Shown: positions 1-4,886 of the stretch, one piece after another
Layout: each line of letters begins with the position of its first letter
How positions within the stretch are numbered: the stretch's first letter is position 1
Position numbers and translations under genes: made by a program
Source of the DNA: Parcubacteria group bacterium GW2011_GWB1_37_13
GTDB lineage: Bacteria > Patescibacteriota > Minisyncoccia > Phycocordibacterales > UBA9973
DNA length: 13,901 bases
Assembly: GCA_000990145.1 (NCBI GenBank)
Contig: LBSW01000003.1
Span: forward strand, 1-13,901
Direction of reading: 5' to 3'
Notes under the pieces: generated by a model
What the model saw: the letters and a program-made list of their open reading frames with translations, nothing else
What the model was told of the DNA's origin: nothing
Databases searched by the model: none

Positions 1-159
1 TTTATCCCAATACATAGCTAGTCTTCCCTTTTCAGCCACTATTAAATCTTTTTCAGCTTCAGGTAATCTTATTTCTAAGGAAGGATCAGGTGTCGGTCTT
101 GGCGGTAAATTTATCTTTACAGTTTCCTTTTTTGGATTTTGTGGTATATTTTCTGCCAT
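1..159 (-). CDS. N-terminal fragment of an unrecognised protein
   Basis: The reverse strand reads an open frame of 53 codons from an ATG (complement of 157-159) to the window edge, so the C-terminal part lies outside. The visible peptide starts MAENIPQNPKKETVKINLPP. It is rich in Pro, Lys and Glu and contains the proline tract PPRPTPDPS. No hydrophobic segment or known domain is visible, so this looks like a disordered cytoplasmic N-terminal tail. The start is supported by a TATAAT box that ends exactly 6 nt before the ATG, which predicts a leaderless mRNA. The gene is divergent from the M23 hydrolase gene. I do not recognise the family. A membrane protein with a cytoplasmic proline-rich tail is possible, but nothing here shows it. 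Confidence 0.7.
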   Translation of the reverse strand, partial: MAENIPQNPKKETVKINLPPRPTPDPSLEIRLPEAEKDLIVAEKGRLAMYWDK

Positions 160-165
160 ATTTTC

Positions 166-193
166 ATTATAGCTTATATTGAAATTTTAACAA
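166..193 (-). promoter_or_regulatory. Promoter of the gene at 1-159
   Basis: On the minus strand TTGTTA (complement of 188-193) is followed after 16 nt by a perfect TATAAT (complement of 166-171). Transcription would start about at the ATG at 159, so the mRNA would be leaderless. Confidence 0.55.
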
Positions 194-269
194 AATTCCC
201 TCACGTGCTTATATGTTTTTAATTATAAATATTATTAGCTATTTTGTCAAATTTTTGGGTCAAAGTTGG

Positions 270-278
270 TTATCCACA
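270..278 (+). promoter_or_regulatory. DnaA box (perfect consensus)
   Basis: TTATCCACA matches the classic DnaA box exactly. It lies in the gap between the minus-strand gene at 1-159 and the plus-strand M23 gene, just upstream of the likely M23 promoter. A single box may regulate transcription or titrate DnaA rather than start replication. A second perfect box lies at 4517-4525. Confidence 0.5.
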
Positions 279-284
279 CCATAA

Positions 285-313
285 TTGACTTTTGCCTATT
301 TTTTGACTATTCT
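285..313 (+). promoter_or_regulatory. Likely promoter of the M23 hydrolase gene
   Basis: TTGACT (285-290) is followed after 17 nt by TATTCT (308-313), a reasonable sigma-70-type pair. Transcription would start near 320, giving an untranslated leader of at least 130 nt, unlike the leaderless genes in the rest of the window. Confidence 0.4.
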
Positions 314-525
314 ATGGGTATAGTTCTGAAGAGAAGTATGATACAAGCTGACTGAACACTGGAAATGACAGTAACCATCGTGAGAACCTTTTGTTTGCAG
401 TACTATTTTGGTCGTCCTGTGATTCTGTCCTTTTCGCCAACTGGCGGATTAATGAGGATTGAAAAGGAGATCTTGCGATATTTGTTTGTTTTATAAAAAC
501 CTCAATTAAAATACACAGTTTTATT
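314..525 (+). other. Long leader and disrupted N-terminal coding region of the M23 gene
   Basis: This stretch between promoter and called gene holds two overlapping coding signals. The frame of the M23 gene is open from 463, directly after a TGA at 460, and encodes a plausible signal-peptide start (FIKTSIKIHSFILALSLLLG). It has no ATG, GTG or TTG before 526; only an ATA at 478, 8 nt after AAAAGGAG, could serve. In the next frame an ATG at 452 encodes MRIEKEILRYLFVL and stops at 494-496. One extra base in the T run around 489-492 would join it to FIKTSIKI. A small hairpin (CGCC-AACT-GGCG, 435-446) precedes the ATG at 452. I see no recognisable riboswitch. Confidence 0.45.
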
Positions 526-1620
526 TTGGCTCTTTCCTTGTTGCTTGGGGCGTCTTTTGTGCCTCTGCAAACAAAAGCAGGGCTTTTTTCTTCATTTTTA
601 GGCGATGATGCCTATGCGCAGACAGACCAAATGGCTCCAACTTCACCGCCTAGCAAAAATTCTCAAACTATGGATCTTCTCCAAGCAAATGTTTCTTCTA
701 CTTCCATTCTTGAAGATAAAAATAACATTAAAAAAGAAGATAAGATTGATGGAAATGTAGCTATGAACATCGTTTCTGATAATGCTATCCTTCCCGCAAC
801 CGGTCCGATGGGTGTTTCGAACGGAAAAGATATTGTGGATCCATCTCTCCTTGAAACCAGTGTTTACGTGGTCAGAAAAGGAGATTCTATAACTACCATA
901 GCCAATATGTTTGGCGTTTCCGTAAATACGATTCTTTCAGTTAATAACATGAAAAAAAGCGACAAAATTATTCCGGGCGATGTTCTTTTCATTTTACCTA
1001 TTTCTGGTCTTGAACATACTGTTGCCAAAGGGCAAACATTTCAAAGCATTGCCAAATTATATAAAGTAGATATAAGTGATATTGCCCTTTATAATGATCT
1101 TACTCTAGACGCTAAACTTGCAATCGGCGATGTGCTTACGATTCCTGGCGGCGATATGGCAGATGAAGGAGGCGATAAACCTGCGCCGGACTTAGGATCG
1201 GCTCCAAGTAGAGACAAAAATTATTACGATACTCATCCTATACAACGTATTGCCGGATACTTTATAAATCCTTTGCCGACCGGGTATAAAACCCAAGGAC
1301 TTCATGGTCCAGGAAATCGAGGCATAGATATCGGAGCACCAAAAGGTACGCCAATTTATGCATCGGCAGGTGGGACAGTGCTTATCACAAAAACTGGATG
1401 GAGTGGCGGATATGGAAATATGGCGATTATACAGCACCCCAATGGAACAAAAACTCTCTACGCGCATATGTCCAAACTTGGGACACGCACTGGTGCTTCA
1501 GTATCTCGAGGTCAAATTATAGGCTATGTTGGGTCTACAGGCCGCTCTACCGGACCACATCTTCATTTTGAAGTTTTCAATGCTAGAAATCCGGGCGCAG
1601 ATTGGAGTTGGGCGCAATAA
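526..1620 (+). CDS. LysM-M23 family peptidoglycan endopeptidase, secreted or membrane-anchored
   Basis: This is a cell-wall hydrolase that would cut peptide cross-links in peptidoglycan outside the membrane. Counting from the TTG at 526, residues 1-20 are a hydrophobic export segment whose N-terminal part lies upstream of 526. A low-complexity linker follows, then two LysM modules (about 113-157 and 161-207) that bind the glycan, and an M23 domain (about 245-364). The zinc site includes D268, H314 (YAHMS) and the HLH pair at 345-347 (GPHLHFEV). The first ligand motif, normally HxxxD, reads NRGID here, with Asn264 in place of His and a His at 260 that might substitute. TTG 526 is only a formal start; an ATA at 478, or a frameshifted start at 452, is more likely (see the leader entry). 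The gene converges on the ZIP gene, 6 nt away. Confidence 0.88.
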   Translation: MALSLLLGASFVPLQTKAGLFSSFLGDDAYAQTDQMAPTSPPSKNSQTMDLLQANVSSTSILEDKNNIKKEDKIDGNVAMNIVSDNAILPATGPMGVSNGKDIVDPSLLETSVYVVRKGDSITTIANMFGVSVNTILSVNNMKKSDKIIPGDVLFILPISGLEHTVAKGQTFQSIAKLYKVDISDIALYNDLTLDAKLAIGDVLTIPGGDMADEGGDKPAPDLGSAPSRDKNYYDTHPIQRIAGYFINPLPTGYKTQGLHGPGNRGIDIGAPKGTPIYASAGGTVLITKTGWSGGYGNMAIIQHPNGTKTLYAHMSKLGTRTGASVSRGQIIGYVGSTGRSTGPHLHFEVFNARNPGADWSWAQ

Positions 1621-1626
1621 ATTTTT

Positions 1627-2373
1627 TTACTCAACAAAAGTCAGAGCAACCATAGCTAAAATCCCTATTACAACTGCCACAATTTGTAATATGGAATATT
1701 TTAATTCTTTTGTTTTGTGAAGTTCGGGTATTAGATCAGCGATGGCAATATATATAAATCCGCCGGCGGCAATCGGCGAAATCCAAAGGGTTAAAGACTG
1801 TTCTTTGCCTAATGCAAGAACTATTAAAACTCCAGCAATAGCCAAAAGCGCTGAAAGGAAATTAAGCCATAACGCGCGCATTTTAGTATAACCAGCGTGC
1901 AAAAGTACCGTAAAATCGCCAATTTCCTGTGGAATTTCGTGTAAAATTACGGCCAATGTAGTTGCTAAACCCACAGGAATACTTATCAAAAAACTTGCTC
2001 CGATAATCATTCCATCCATAAAGTTATGAATACTATCTGAAAATAAAATAAGTCTACCAACAGGATGAATATGAGATTCTTCTTTATCCTCGCCGTGATG
2101 ATGCCAATGAAGAAATTTTTCTAAAGCAAAAAAAATAAGAATTCCTGAAATTATTAAAATACTTGCCAGCATAACATCTTTGATTTCACTAAAAGCTTCC
2201 GGAATCAGATGAATGAAAGCATCTCCCAAAAGCGCTCCCACAGCCAACGAAATAAAAATAAAAATATATTTTCTCAATTTTTCTTCTTGGAAAGACAGCA
2301 TAAAAATTCCCACAAAAGAAACAAAGCTAACGAGAACAACGCTTGCAAAAGCATAAATATATATCATTGTCAT
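1627..2373 (-). CDS. ZIP family divalent metal transporter
   Basis: A 248-residue membrane protein with about eight hydrophobic segments, the usual size for bacterial ZIP (ZupT-like) transporters that bring zinc or other divalent metals into the cytoplasm. The two signature helices are present: HNFMDG (116-121) and HEIPQE (145-150), which form the metal site. A histidine-rich cytoplasmic loop (HWHHHGEDKEESHIH, about 89-103) precedes them, as in the family. HLIPEA (55-60) is also typical. The ATG at 2373 is one base past the end of tRNA-Gly(UCC); a second ATG at 2367 would leave 7 nt. Neither has a Shine-Dalgarno site, and the only promoter I see is upstream of the tRNA, so the transporter is probably made from a tRNA-mRNA co-transcript. 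Metal specificity cannot be read from the sequence. Confidence 0.93.
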   Translation of the reverse strand: MTMIYIYAFASVVLVSFVSFVGIFMLSFQEEKLRKYIFIFISLAVGALLGDAFIHLIPEAFSEIKDVMLASILIISGILIFFALEKFLHWHHHGEDKEESHIHPVGRLILFSDSIHNFMDGMIIGASFLISIPVGLATTLAVILHEIPQEIGDFTVLLHAGYTKMRALWLNFLSALLAIAGVLIVLALGKEQSLTLWISPIAAGGFIYIAIADLIPELHKTKELKYSILQIVAVVIGILAMVALTFVE

Positions 2374-2374
2374 G

Positions 2375-2445
2375 TGCGGGATGGGAGAATCGAACTCCCA
2401 ACCTCAGTTTGGAAAACTGACATTTTACCATTAAACTAATCCCGC
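2375..2445 (-). tRNA. tRNA-Gly (anticodon UCC)
   Basis: A full cloverleaf reads on the minus strand: acceptor GCGGGAT paired with ATCCCGC, anticodon stem TCAGT/ACTGA around loop TTTCCAA (anticodon TCC), T arm with GTTCGATTC, discriminator A at 2375. CCA is not encoded; the next bases are C and then ATG of the ZIP gene. A second glycine tRNA (GCC) is at 4592-4662. Confidence 0.95.
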
Positions 2446-2458
2446 TTTCGCTATTAAG

Positions 2459-2487
2459 TTTATACCTCAAAAAAACATTAAAAACAA
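2459..2487 (-). promoter_or_regulatory. Promoter of tRNA-Gly(UCC) and ZIP
   Basis: TTGTTT (complement of 2482-2487), a 17-nt spacer and TATAAA (complement of 2459-2464) lie 13 nt before the tRNA 5' end. It is the only convincing promoter for the downstream ZIP gene. Confidence 0.5.
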
Positions 2488-2521
2488 TGCTCGCGTTTTT
2501 ATTGTAATTTTAATTTAAAAA

Positions 2522-2971
2522 TTATTTAACGATAATTGTTCCAAAAAAACTGGGTTTAAGATGGTCGTGATATTTCCAGTTGCCAGCTATATCAAATTTA
2601 AATGACCAAGAATCTCCGGGTTGAATCCCTCTACAAGCGTCAAAAGTGCTTCCAAGACAACCGCCTGTCGTGGGATATACCTTATGTGTTGGATGAGATG
2701 CTGAAGCGGCCCACATAGCCATTGAACTTTCATTTTTGAAAGTAACAGTCGTGCCGACTTGCACGGTTAACGTACTGGGCGAATAACCTATATTAGTATA
2801 AGTAATTACATTTTGATTCGCAGATGGAACAGAATTGTCTGTATCCCCTGTTGAGGTTGAAATGACTGGTGTCTCTATGGTTGGAGCCTGCGCCTTAGGA
2901 TTTTTTAACAAAAAATAACCTCCTAAAACAATAATAATTAAAATTAAGACAGTAGTAAATGTTTTGTTCAT
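2522..2971 (-). CDS. Membrane-anchored cupredoxin-like protein
   Basis: A 149-residue protein with one N-terminal hydrophobic anchor (about residues 7-22), a Ser/Thr/Pro-rich linker (28-53) and a cupredoxin beta-sandwich (about 55-149) that would sit outside the membrane. Family traits are the stretch NIGYSPSTLTVQVGTTVTFKN and the C-terminal WKYHDHLKPSFFGTIIV, which corresponds to the copper loop. Candidate metal ligands are H93, H96, C105, C113, H135 and H137; the plastocyanin order Cys-x2-His-Met is not kept, so the type of copper site is uncertain. It may carry electrons or bind copper. It is the last of three genes in the same direction (VKOR, DoxX-like, cupredoxin), starting 35 nt after the DoxX-like gene, which points to a shared envelope redox role. 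No Shine-Dalgarno site is visible. Confidence 0.85.
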   Translation of the reverse strand: MNKTFTTVLILIIIVLGGYFLLKNPKAQAPTIETPVISTSTGDTDNSVPSANQNVITYTNIGYSPSTLTVQVGTTVTFKNESSMAMWAASASHPTHKVYPTTGGCLGSTFDACRGIQPGDSWSFKFDIAGNWKYHDHLKPSFFGTIIVK

Positions 2972-3006
2972 ATTTTTTGAAAATTAATAATGCTGATAAT
3001 AATTTT

Positions 3007-3399
3007 TTAGGATGACCGCCTAAATATTTTATGTCTAATCTTATTAATAAAATTTTCTGGCAGAGAGTCTGCCATAAGAGCTATAGCCGCCGCTAGAATT
3101 CCAATATCTCTCACCGTTATATCCGTAATCCCGCTTACCGCAAGAACAATAATTAAATGAATTACTCCAACCAAAGCCGCAAACCACACAAAAAAATCAT
3201 ATAAAAGCAAAGCGCCGATTATAACATCTAGAACGGCCGTTCCCATCATTGCTTGCTCAATGGGCACAGGCAATAGGCCAGCGGCCCAAGGCATTAGATA
3301 TCCTCCCCAAGCTTCGGGTTGCTTAAAAATTAAAACGCCGATCCACAAAAAAGTTATAGCAAGCCCTACTCTCAAAATGTGAAATGAAGTTTTTTTCAT
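3007..3399 (-). CDS. DoxX-like integral membrane protein
   Basis: A 130-residue protein with four hydrophobic segments (about 8-25, 45-65, 68-88 and 96-112) and a basic C-terminal tail (KIRHKIFRRSS). The opening ILRVGLAITFLWIGVLIF and the segment DVIIGALLLYDFFVWFAALVGVIHL resemble the DoxX/DoxX-like family of small four-helix membrane proteins. The family is often linked to oxidoreductases and thiol or quinone redox, but its molecular activity is poorly defined. The start is 3 nt after the VKOR stop codon (stop TGA, then ATG), so the two are probably translationally coupled. The cupredoxin gene follows after 35 nt. Family assignment is by pattern only. Confidence 0.75.
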   Translation of the reverse strand: MKKTSFHILRVGLAITFLWIGVLIFKQPEAWGGYLMPWAAGLLPVPIEQAMMGTAVLDVIIGALLLYDFFVWFAALVGVIHLIIVLAVSGITDITVRDIGILAAAIALMADSLPENFINKIRHKIFRRSS

Positions 3400-3402
3400 A
3401 TT

Positions 3403-3813
3403 TCAAATTGTTCCGCTCATTAGTATTGTAATCGCCATAAGCCAAATTGTAAATGCCGACATCAAACACCAAAAACACCAAGCGCGAATAACGCGCCATT
3501 GAAGATAGGTAAAGAAAAGAGAAATAACAGAAGCAATGCCTATGAGAATTTTAATAATAAAAATCCAAAGAAATATTGGTTCAATCTCAATTACTAAAAA
3601 GGCGGCAATGAATGAAATTACTATATAAGTCAACAGCCCCAATACATCATTTGGGATGATAAAAATTTTATTATATTTGCTTTCTAGCACTATCTCACAA
3701 TTATCTCCAATCGGACAAACTGGTTTTTCAGAAGCAATTCTTTTTTGAATAAGATAAACAGTTTCACTGATTCCGATTGATGAAAGAGTGAATAGCAAGG
3801 CAAATGAAGTCAT
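3403..3813 (-). CDS. Vitamin K epoxide reductase (VKOR) family protein
   Basis: A 136-residue membrane protein of the bacterial VKOR family, which reoxidises a DsbA-like partner and passes electrons to a quinone to drive disulfide formation outside the membrane. Visible are a first helix (about 3-22), the extracytoplasmic loop cysteines C33 and C39 (CPIGDNC), further helices (about 52-73, 78-103) and the catalytic CFWC pair C113/C116 before the last helix. The length fits the stand-alone form without a fused thioredoxin domain, so a partner must be encoded elsewhere. I chose the ATG at 3813 because a longer frame from 3885 would run through tRNA-Pro. The start is 29 nt after the tRNA CCA end, without a Shine-Dalgarno site. 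It heads the VKOR, DoxX-like, cupredoxin run. Confidence 0.92.
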   Translation of the reverse strand: MTSFALLFTLSSIGISETVYLIQKRIASEKPVCPIGDNCEIVLESKYNKIFIIPNDVLGLLTYIVISFIAAFLVIEIEPIFLWIFIIKILIGIASVISLFFTYLQWRVIRAWCFWCLMSAFTIWLMAITILMSGTI

Positions 3814-3842
3814 AGTTTTAGTTAAATTTGAAATGTCTTGAT

Positions 3843-3916
3843 TGGTCGGGCCGCTGGGAATTGAACCCAGTCTAAATGCTCCCAAAGCACTTGTACTACC
3901 GGTATACTACGGCCCG
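3843..3916 (-). tRNA. tRNA-Pro (anticodon UGG), with encoded CCA
   Basis: On the minus strand the acceptor CGGGCCG pairs with CGGCCCG, the anticodon stem AGTGC/GCATT encloses TTTGGGA (anticodon TGG), and the T arm has GGTTCAATTCC. The discriminator A is at 3846 and is followed by CCA (3845-3843). The other three tRNAs in the window lack CCA. It lies between yraN (28 nt upstream) and VKOR (29 nt downstream), all in one direction. Confidence 0.95.
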
Positions 3917-3944
3917 TTTTACTTAAACGCTGACACAAAATATA

Positions 3945-4352
3945 TCATAGAATTATGTCATTTACCACTTTTATTTTTGCATTTTTGTCCTTTAGACTTA
4001 AAAACACAACCAATAAATCTACTTGCCATTCTTTTTCATCTAAATTTTTTGATAATAGATAAGTTTGAATTGTTCGTGCCATTCTTTTTAATTTCCACGG
4101 ATGCATATTATCTTCGGGTTTATATTGATCCATTGTTTCATAAGTAACACTATCTAATGTTTCACGAGAAACGCTCTTGACTTCAATAAAATATAGTTTG
4201 TTAGTTTTTTCAGCTATTATATCTATTTCACCCCATTTTTTAGTATAATTTCTATCTAATATTAGAAAATCTTGTTTCACAAGAAACCTTACAGCTATAT
4301 TTTCAGCAATTTCTCCTATTTTTTGTTTTTCCGAGGTAAATACTTTAGGCAT
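3945..4352 (-). CDS. yraN: YraN/UPF0102 family nuclease-like protein
   Basis: A 135-residue member of the UPF0102 (YraN) family, which has the PD-(D/E)xK nuclease fold resembling archaeal Holliday-junction resolvases. Its biochemical role is not settled. Diagnostic parts are GEIAENIAVRFL (13-24), RNYTKKWGEIDIIA (34-47), with the likely metal ligands E42, D44, and EVK (57-59). Length is normal, slightly long because of an insert around 62-85. Two parS-like sites (4158-4173, 4273-4288) lie inside the coding sequence, where they encode VSRET and FLVKQ, and a near-perfect one lies just upstream. The ATG at 4352 has no Shine-Dalgarno site; a TATAAA box 11 nt upstream predicts a leader of only a few bases. 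tRNA-Pro follows after 28 nt. Confidence 0.9.
   Translation of the reverse strand: MPKVFTSEKQKIGEIAENIAVRFLVKQDFLILDRNYTKKWGEIDIIAEKTNKLYFIEVKSVSRETLDSVTYETMDQYKPEDNMHPWKLKRMARTIQTYLLSKNLDEKEWQVDLLVVFLSLKDKNAKIKVVNDIIL
4158..4173. promoter_or_regulatory. parS-like site inside yraN (14/16)
   Basis: TGTTTCACGAGAAACG differs from the ParB site consensus TGTTTCACGTGAAACA at two positions. The arms GTTTC and GAAAC are intact. Confidence 0.6.
4273..4288. promoter_or_regulatory. parS-like site inside yraN (13/16)
   Basis: TGTTTCACAAGAAACC keeps both arms GTTTC and GAAAC and differs from the consensus in the centre and at the last base. It lies 115 bp from the previous site and 112 bp from the next. 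Confidence 0.5.
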
Positions 4353-4363
4353 ATTGTTAGAAT

Positions 4364-4392
4364 TTTATAAATAATATTCCAATATGTTTCAC
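4364..4392 (-). promoter_or_regulatory. Likely yraN promoter overlapping parS
   Basis: GTGAAA (complement of 4387-4392), a 17-nt spacer and TATAAA (complement of 4364-4369). The -35 hexamer lies inside the parS palindrome, so ParB occupancy could affect yraN expression. Confidence 0.4.
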
Positions 4393-4400
4393 GTGAAACT
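4385..4400. promoter_or_regulatory. parS site (15/16), ParB-binding centromere
   Basis: TGTTTCACGTGAAACT contains the full 14-bp palindromic core GTTTCACGTGAAAC and differs from the consensus only at the final base. ParB (Spo0J) binds this sequence and loads onto DNA as a CTP-dependent clamp, organising origin-proximal DNA for segregation. The site is intergenic, 33 bp upstream of the yraN ATG, and overlaps the inferred yraN -35 box. Confidence 0.88.
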
Positions 4401-4488
4401 TATATTAAGAAATAGATGTCTTTTATAAAAATATCCTTATTTTTCAATATATTTTTATTATAATAGCCCCAAAAGACAAATTTTTAAT

Positions 4489-4578
4489 ATGTCCTTTATA
4501 AACATTACTAACACAGTTATCCACAATTTAAACTAAATCCTTGTTTAATAAGCTTAAATAAAAATATATAAAGGACAT
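4489..4578. repeat. Inverted repeat ATGTCCTTTATA flanking a DnaA box
   Basis: ATGTCCTTTATA (4489-4500) and its exact reverse complement TATAAAGGACAT (4567-4578) flank 66 bp that hold the DnaA box. A near copy in direct orientation, TGTCTTTTATAAA, is at 4417-4429. Confidence 0.6.
4517..4525 (+). promoter_or_regulatory. DnaA box (perfect consensus)
   Basis: TTATCCACA matches the DnaA box exactly. It lies 117 bp from the parS site at 4385 and inside the 4489-4578 inverted repeat. Confidence 0.55.
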
Positions 4579-4591
4579 TATCTATTCTTAG

Positions 4592-4662
4592 TGCGGCCAG
4601 GGAGAATCGAACTCCCGCCAACTGATTGGCAACCAGTTGTTCTGCCACTAAACCATGGCCGC
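4592..4662 (-). tRNA. tRNA-Gly (anticodon GCC)
   Basis: Minus-strand cloverleaf: acceptor GCGGCCA with TGGCCGC, anticodon stem ACTGG/TCAGT around TTGCCAA (anticodon GCC), T arm with GTTCGATTC, discriminator A at 4592. CCA is not encoded (next bases CTA). No protein gene follows directly; the AT-rich region comes next. Confidence 0.95.
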
Positions 4663-4697
4663 AATTTATTTTTTTATTAATTAAAAAGTGTTTTTTT

Positions 4698-4726
4698 ATT
4701 ATAGTATTTTGCTGACACTAATGCAA
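4698..4726 (-). promoter_or_regulatory. Promoter of tRNA-Gly(GCC)
   Basis: TTGCAT (complement of 4721-4726), a 17-nt spacer and a perfect TATAAT (complement of 4698-4703). Transcription would start about 30 nt before the tRNA. Confidence 0.55.
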
Positions 4727-4757
4727 TTACATAATTAGCTTGTAAAATAAGCTTTAT

Positions 4758-4786
4758 TTGCCAACATTTTAAAAATAGTGTAAAAT
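4758..4786 (+). promoter_or_regulatory. Promoter of tRNA-Arg and cca
   Basis: TTGCCA (4758-4763), a 17-nt spacer and TAAAAT (4781-4786). Transcription would start near 4793, 15 nt before tRNA-Arg. No separate promoter for cca is visible. Confidence 0.6.
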
Positions 4787-4807
4787 ATGAGCATTATTAT
4801 TAATTAT

Positions 4808-4879
4808 GCGCCCGTAGCTCAACGGATAGAGTACCGGTCTTCGGAACCGTGGATGTGGGTTCGATTCCTACCGGGCGCA
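4808..4879 (+). tRNA. tRNA-Arg (anticodon UCG)
   Basis: Acceptor GCGCCCG pairs with CGGGCGC, the D stem is GCTC/GAGT, the anticodon loop CTTCGGA gives TCG, and the T arm is GTGGG-TTCGATT-CCTAC. The discriminator A is at 4879. The first pair of the anticodon stem (C27 and T43) is mismatched. CCA is not encoded: the next seven bases are CAAAATA, then the ATG of the CCA-adding enzyme gene. Confidence 0.94.
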
Positions 4880-4886
4880 CAAAATA

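Larger units (their letters stand above)
4353..4591. other. AT-rich intergenic region with parS, DnaA box and repeats
   Basis: This 239-bp gap between yraN and tRNA-Gly(GCC) holds no gene that I can support. It contains the near-perfect parS (4385-4400), a perfect DnaA box (4517-4525), a 12-bp inverted repeat (4489-4500 and 4567-4578) and a related direct copy (TGTCTTTTATAAA at 4417-4429). The rest is mostly A and T. Only one DnaA box is present, so it is not a textbook oriC, but the combination suggests a replication or segregation control region. Confidence 0.5.

Noticed and set aside
320..450. Possible riboswitch in the M23 leader
   Set aside because: I could find only one small hairpin and no conserved aptamer core.
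365..496. Open frame of 43 codons from ATG 365
   Set aside because: No family resemblance and no promoter or ribosome site placed for it. Only its last part, from ATG 452, looks like the M23 N-terminus.
3814..3885. Longer VKOR frame starting at 3885
   Set aside because: The extra 24 codons run through tRNA-Pro, so the start at 3813 is used.
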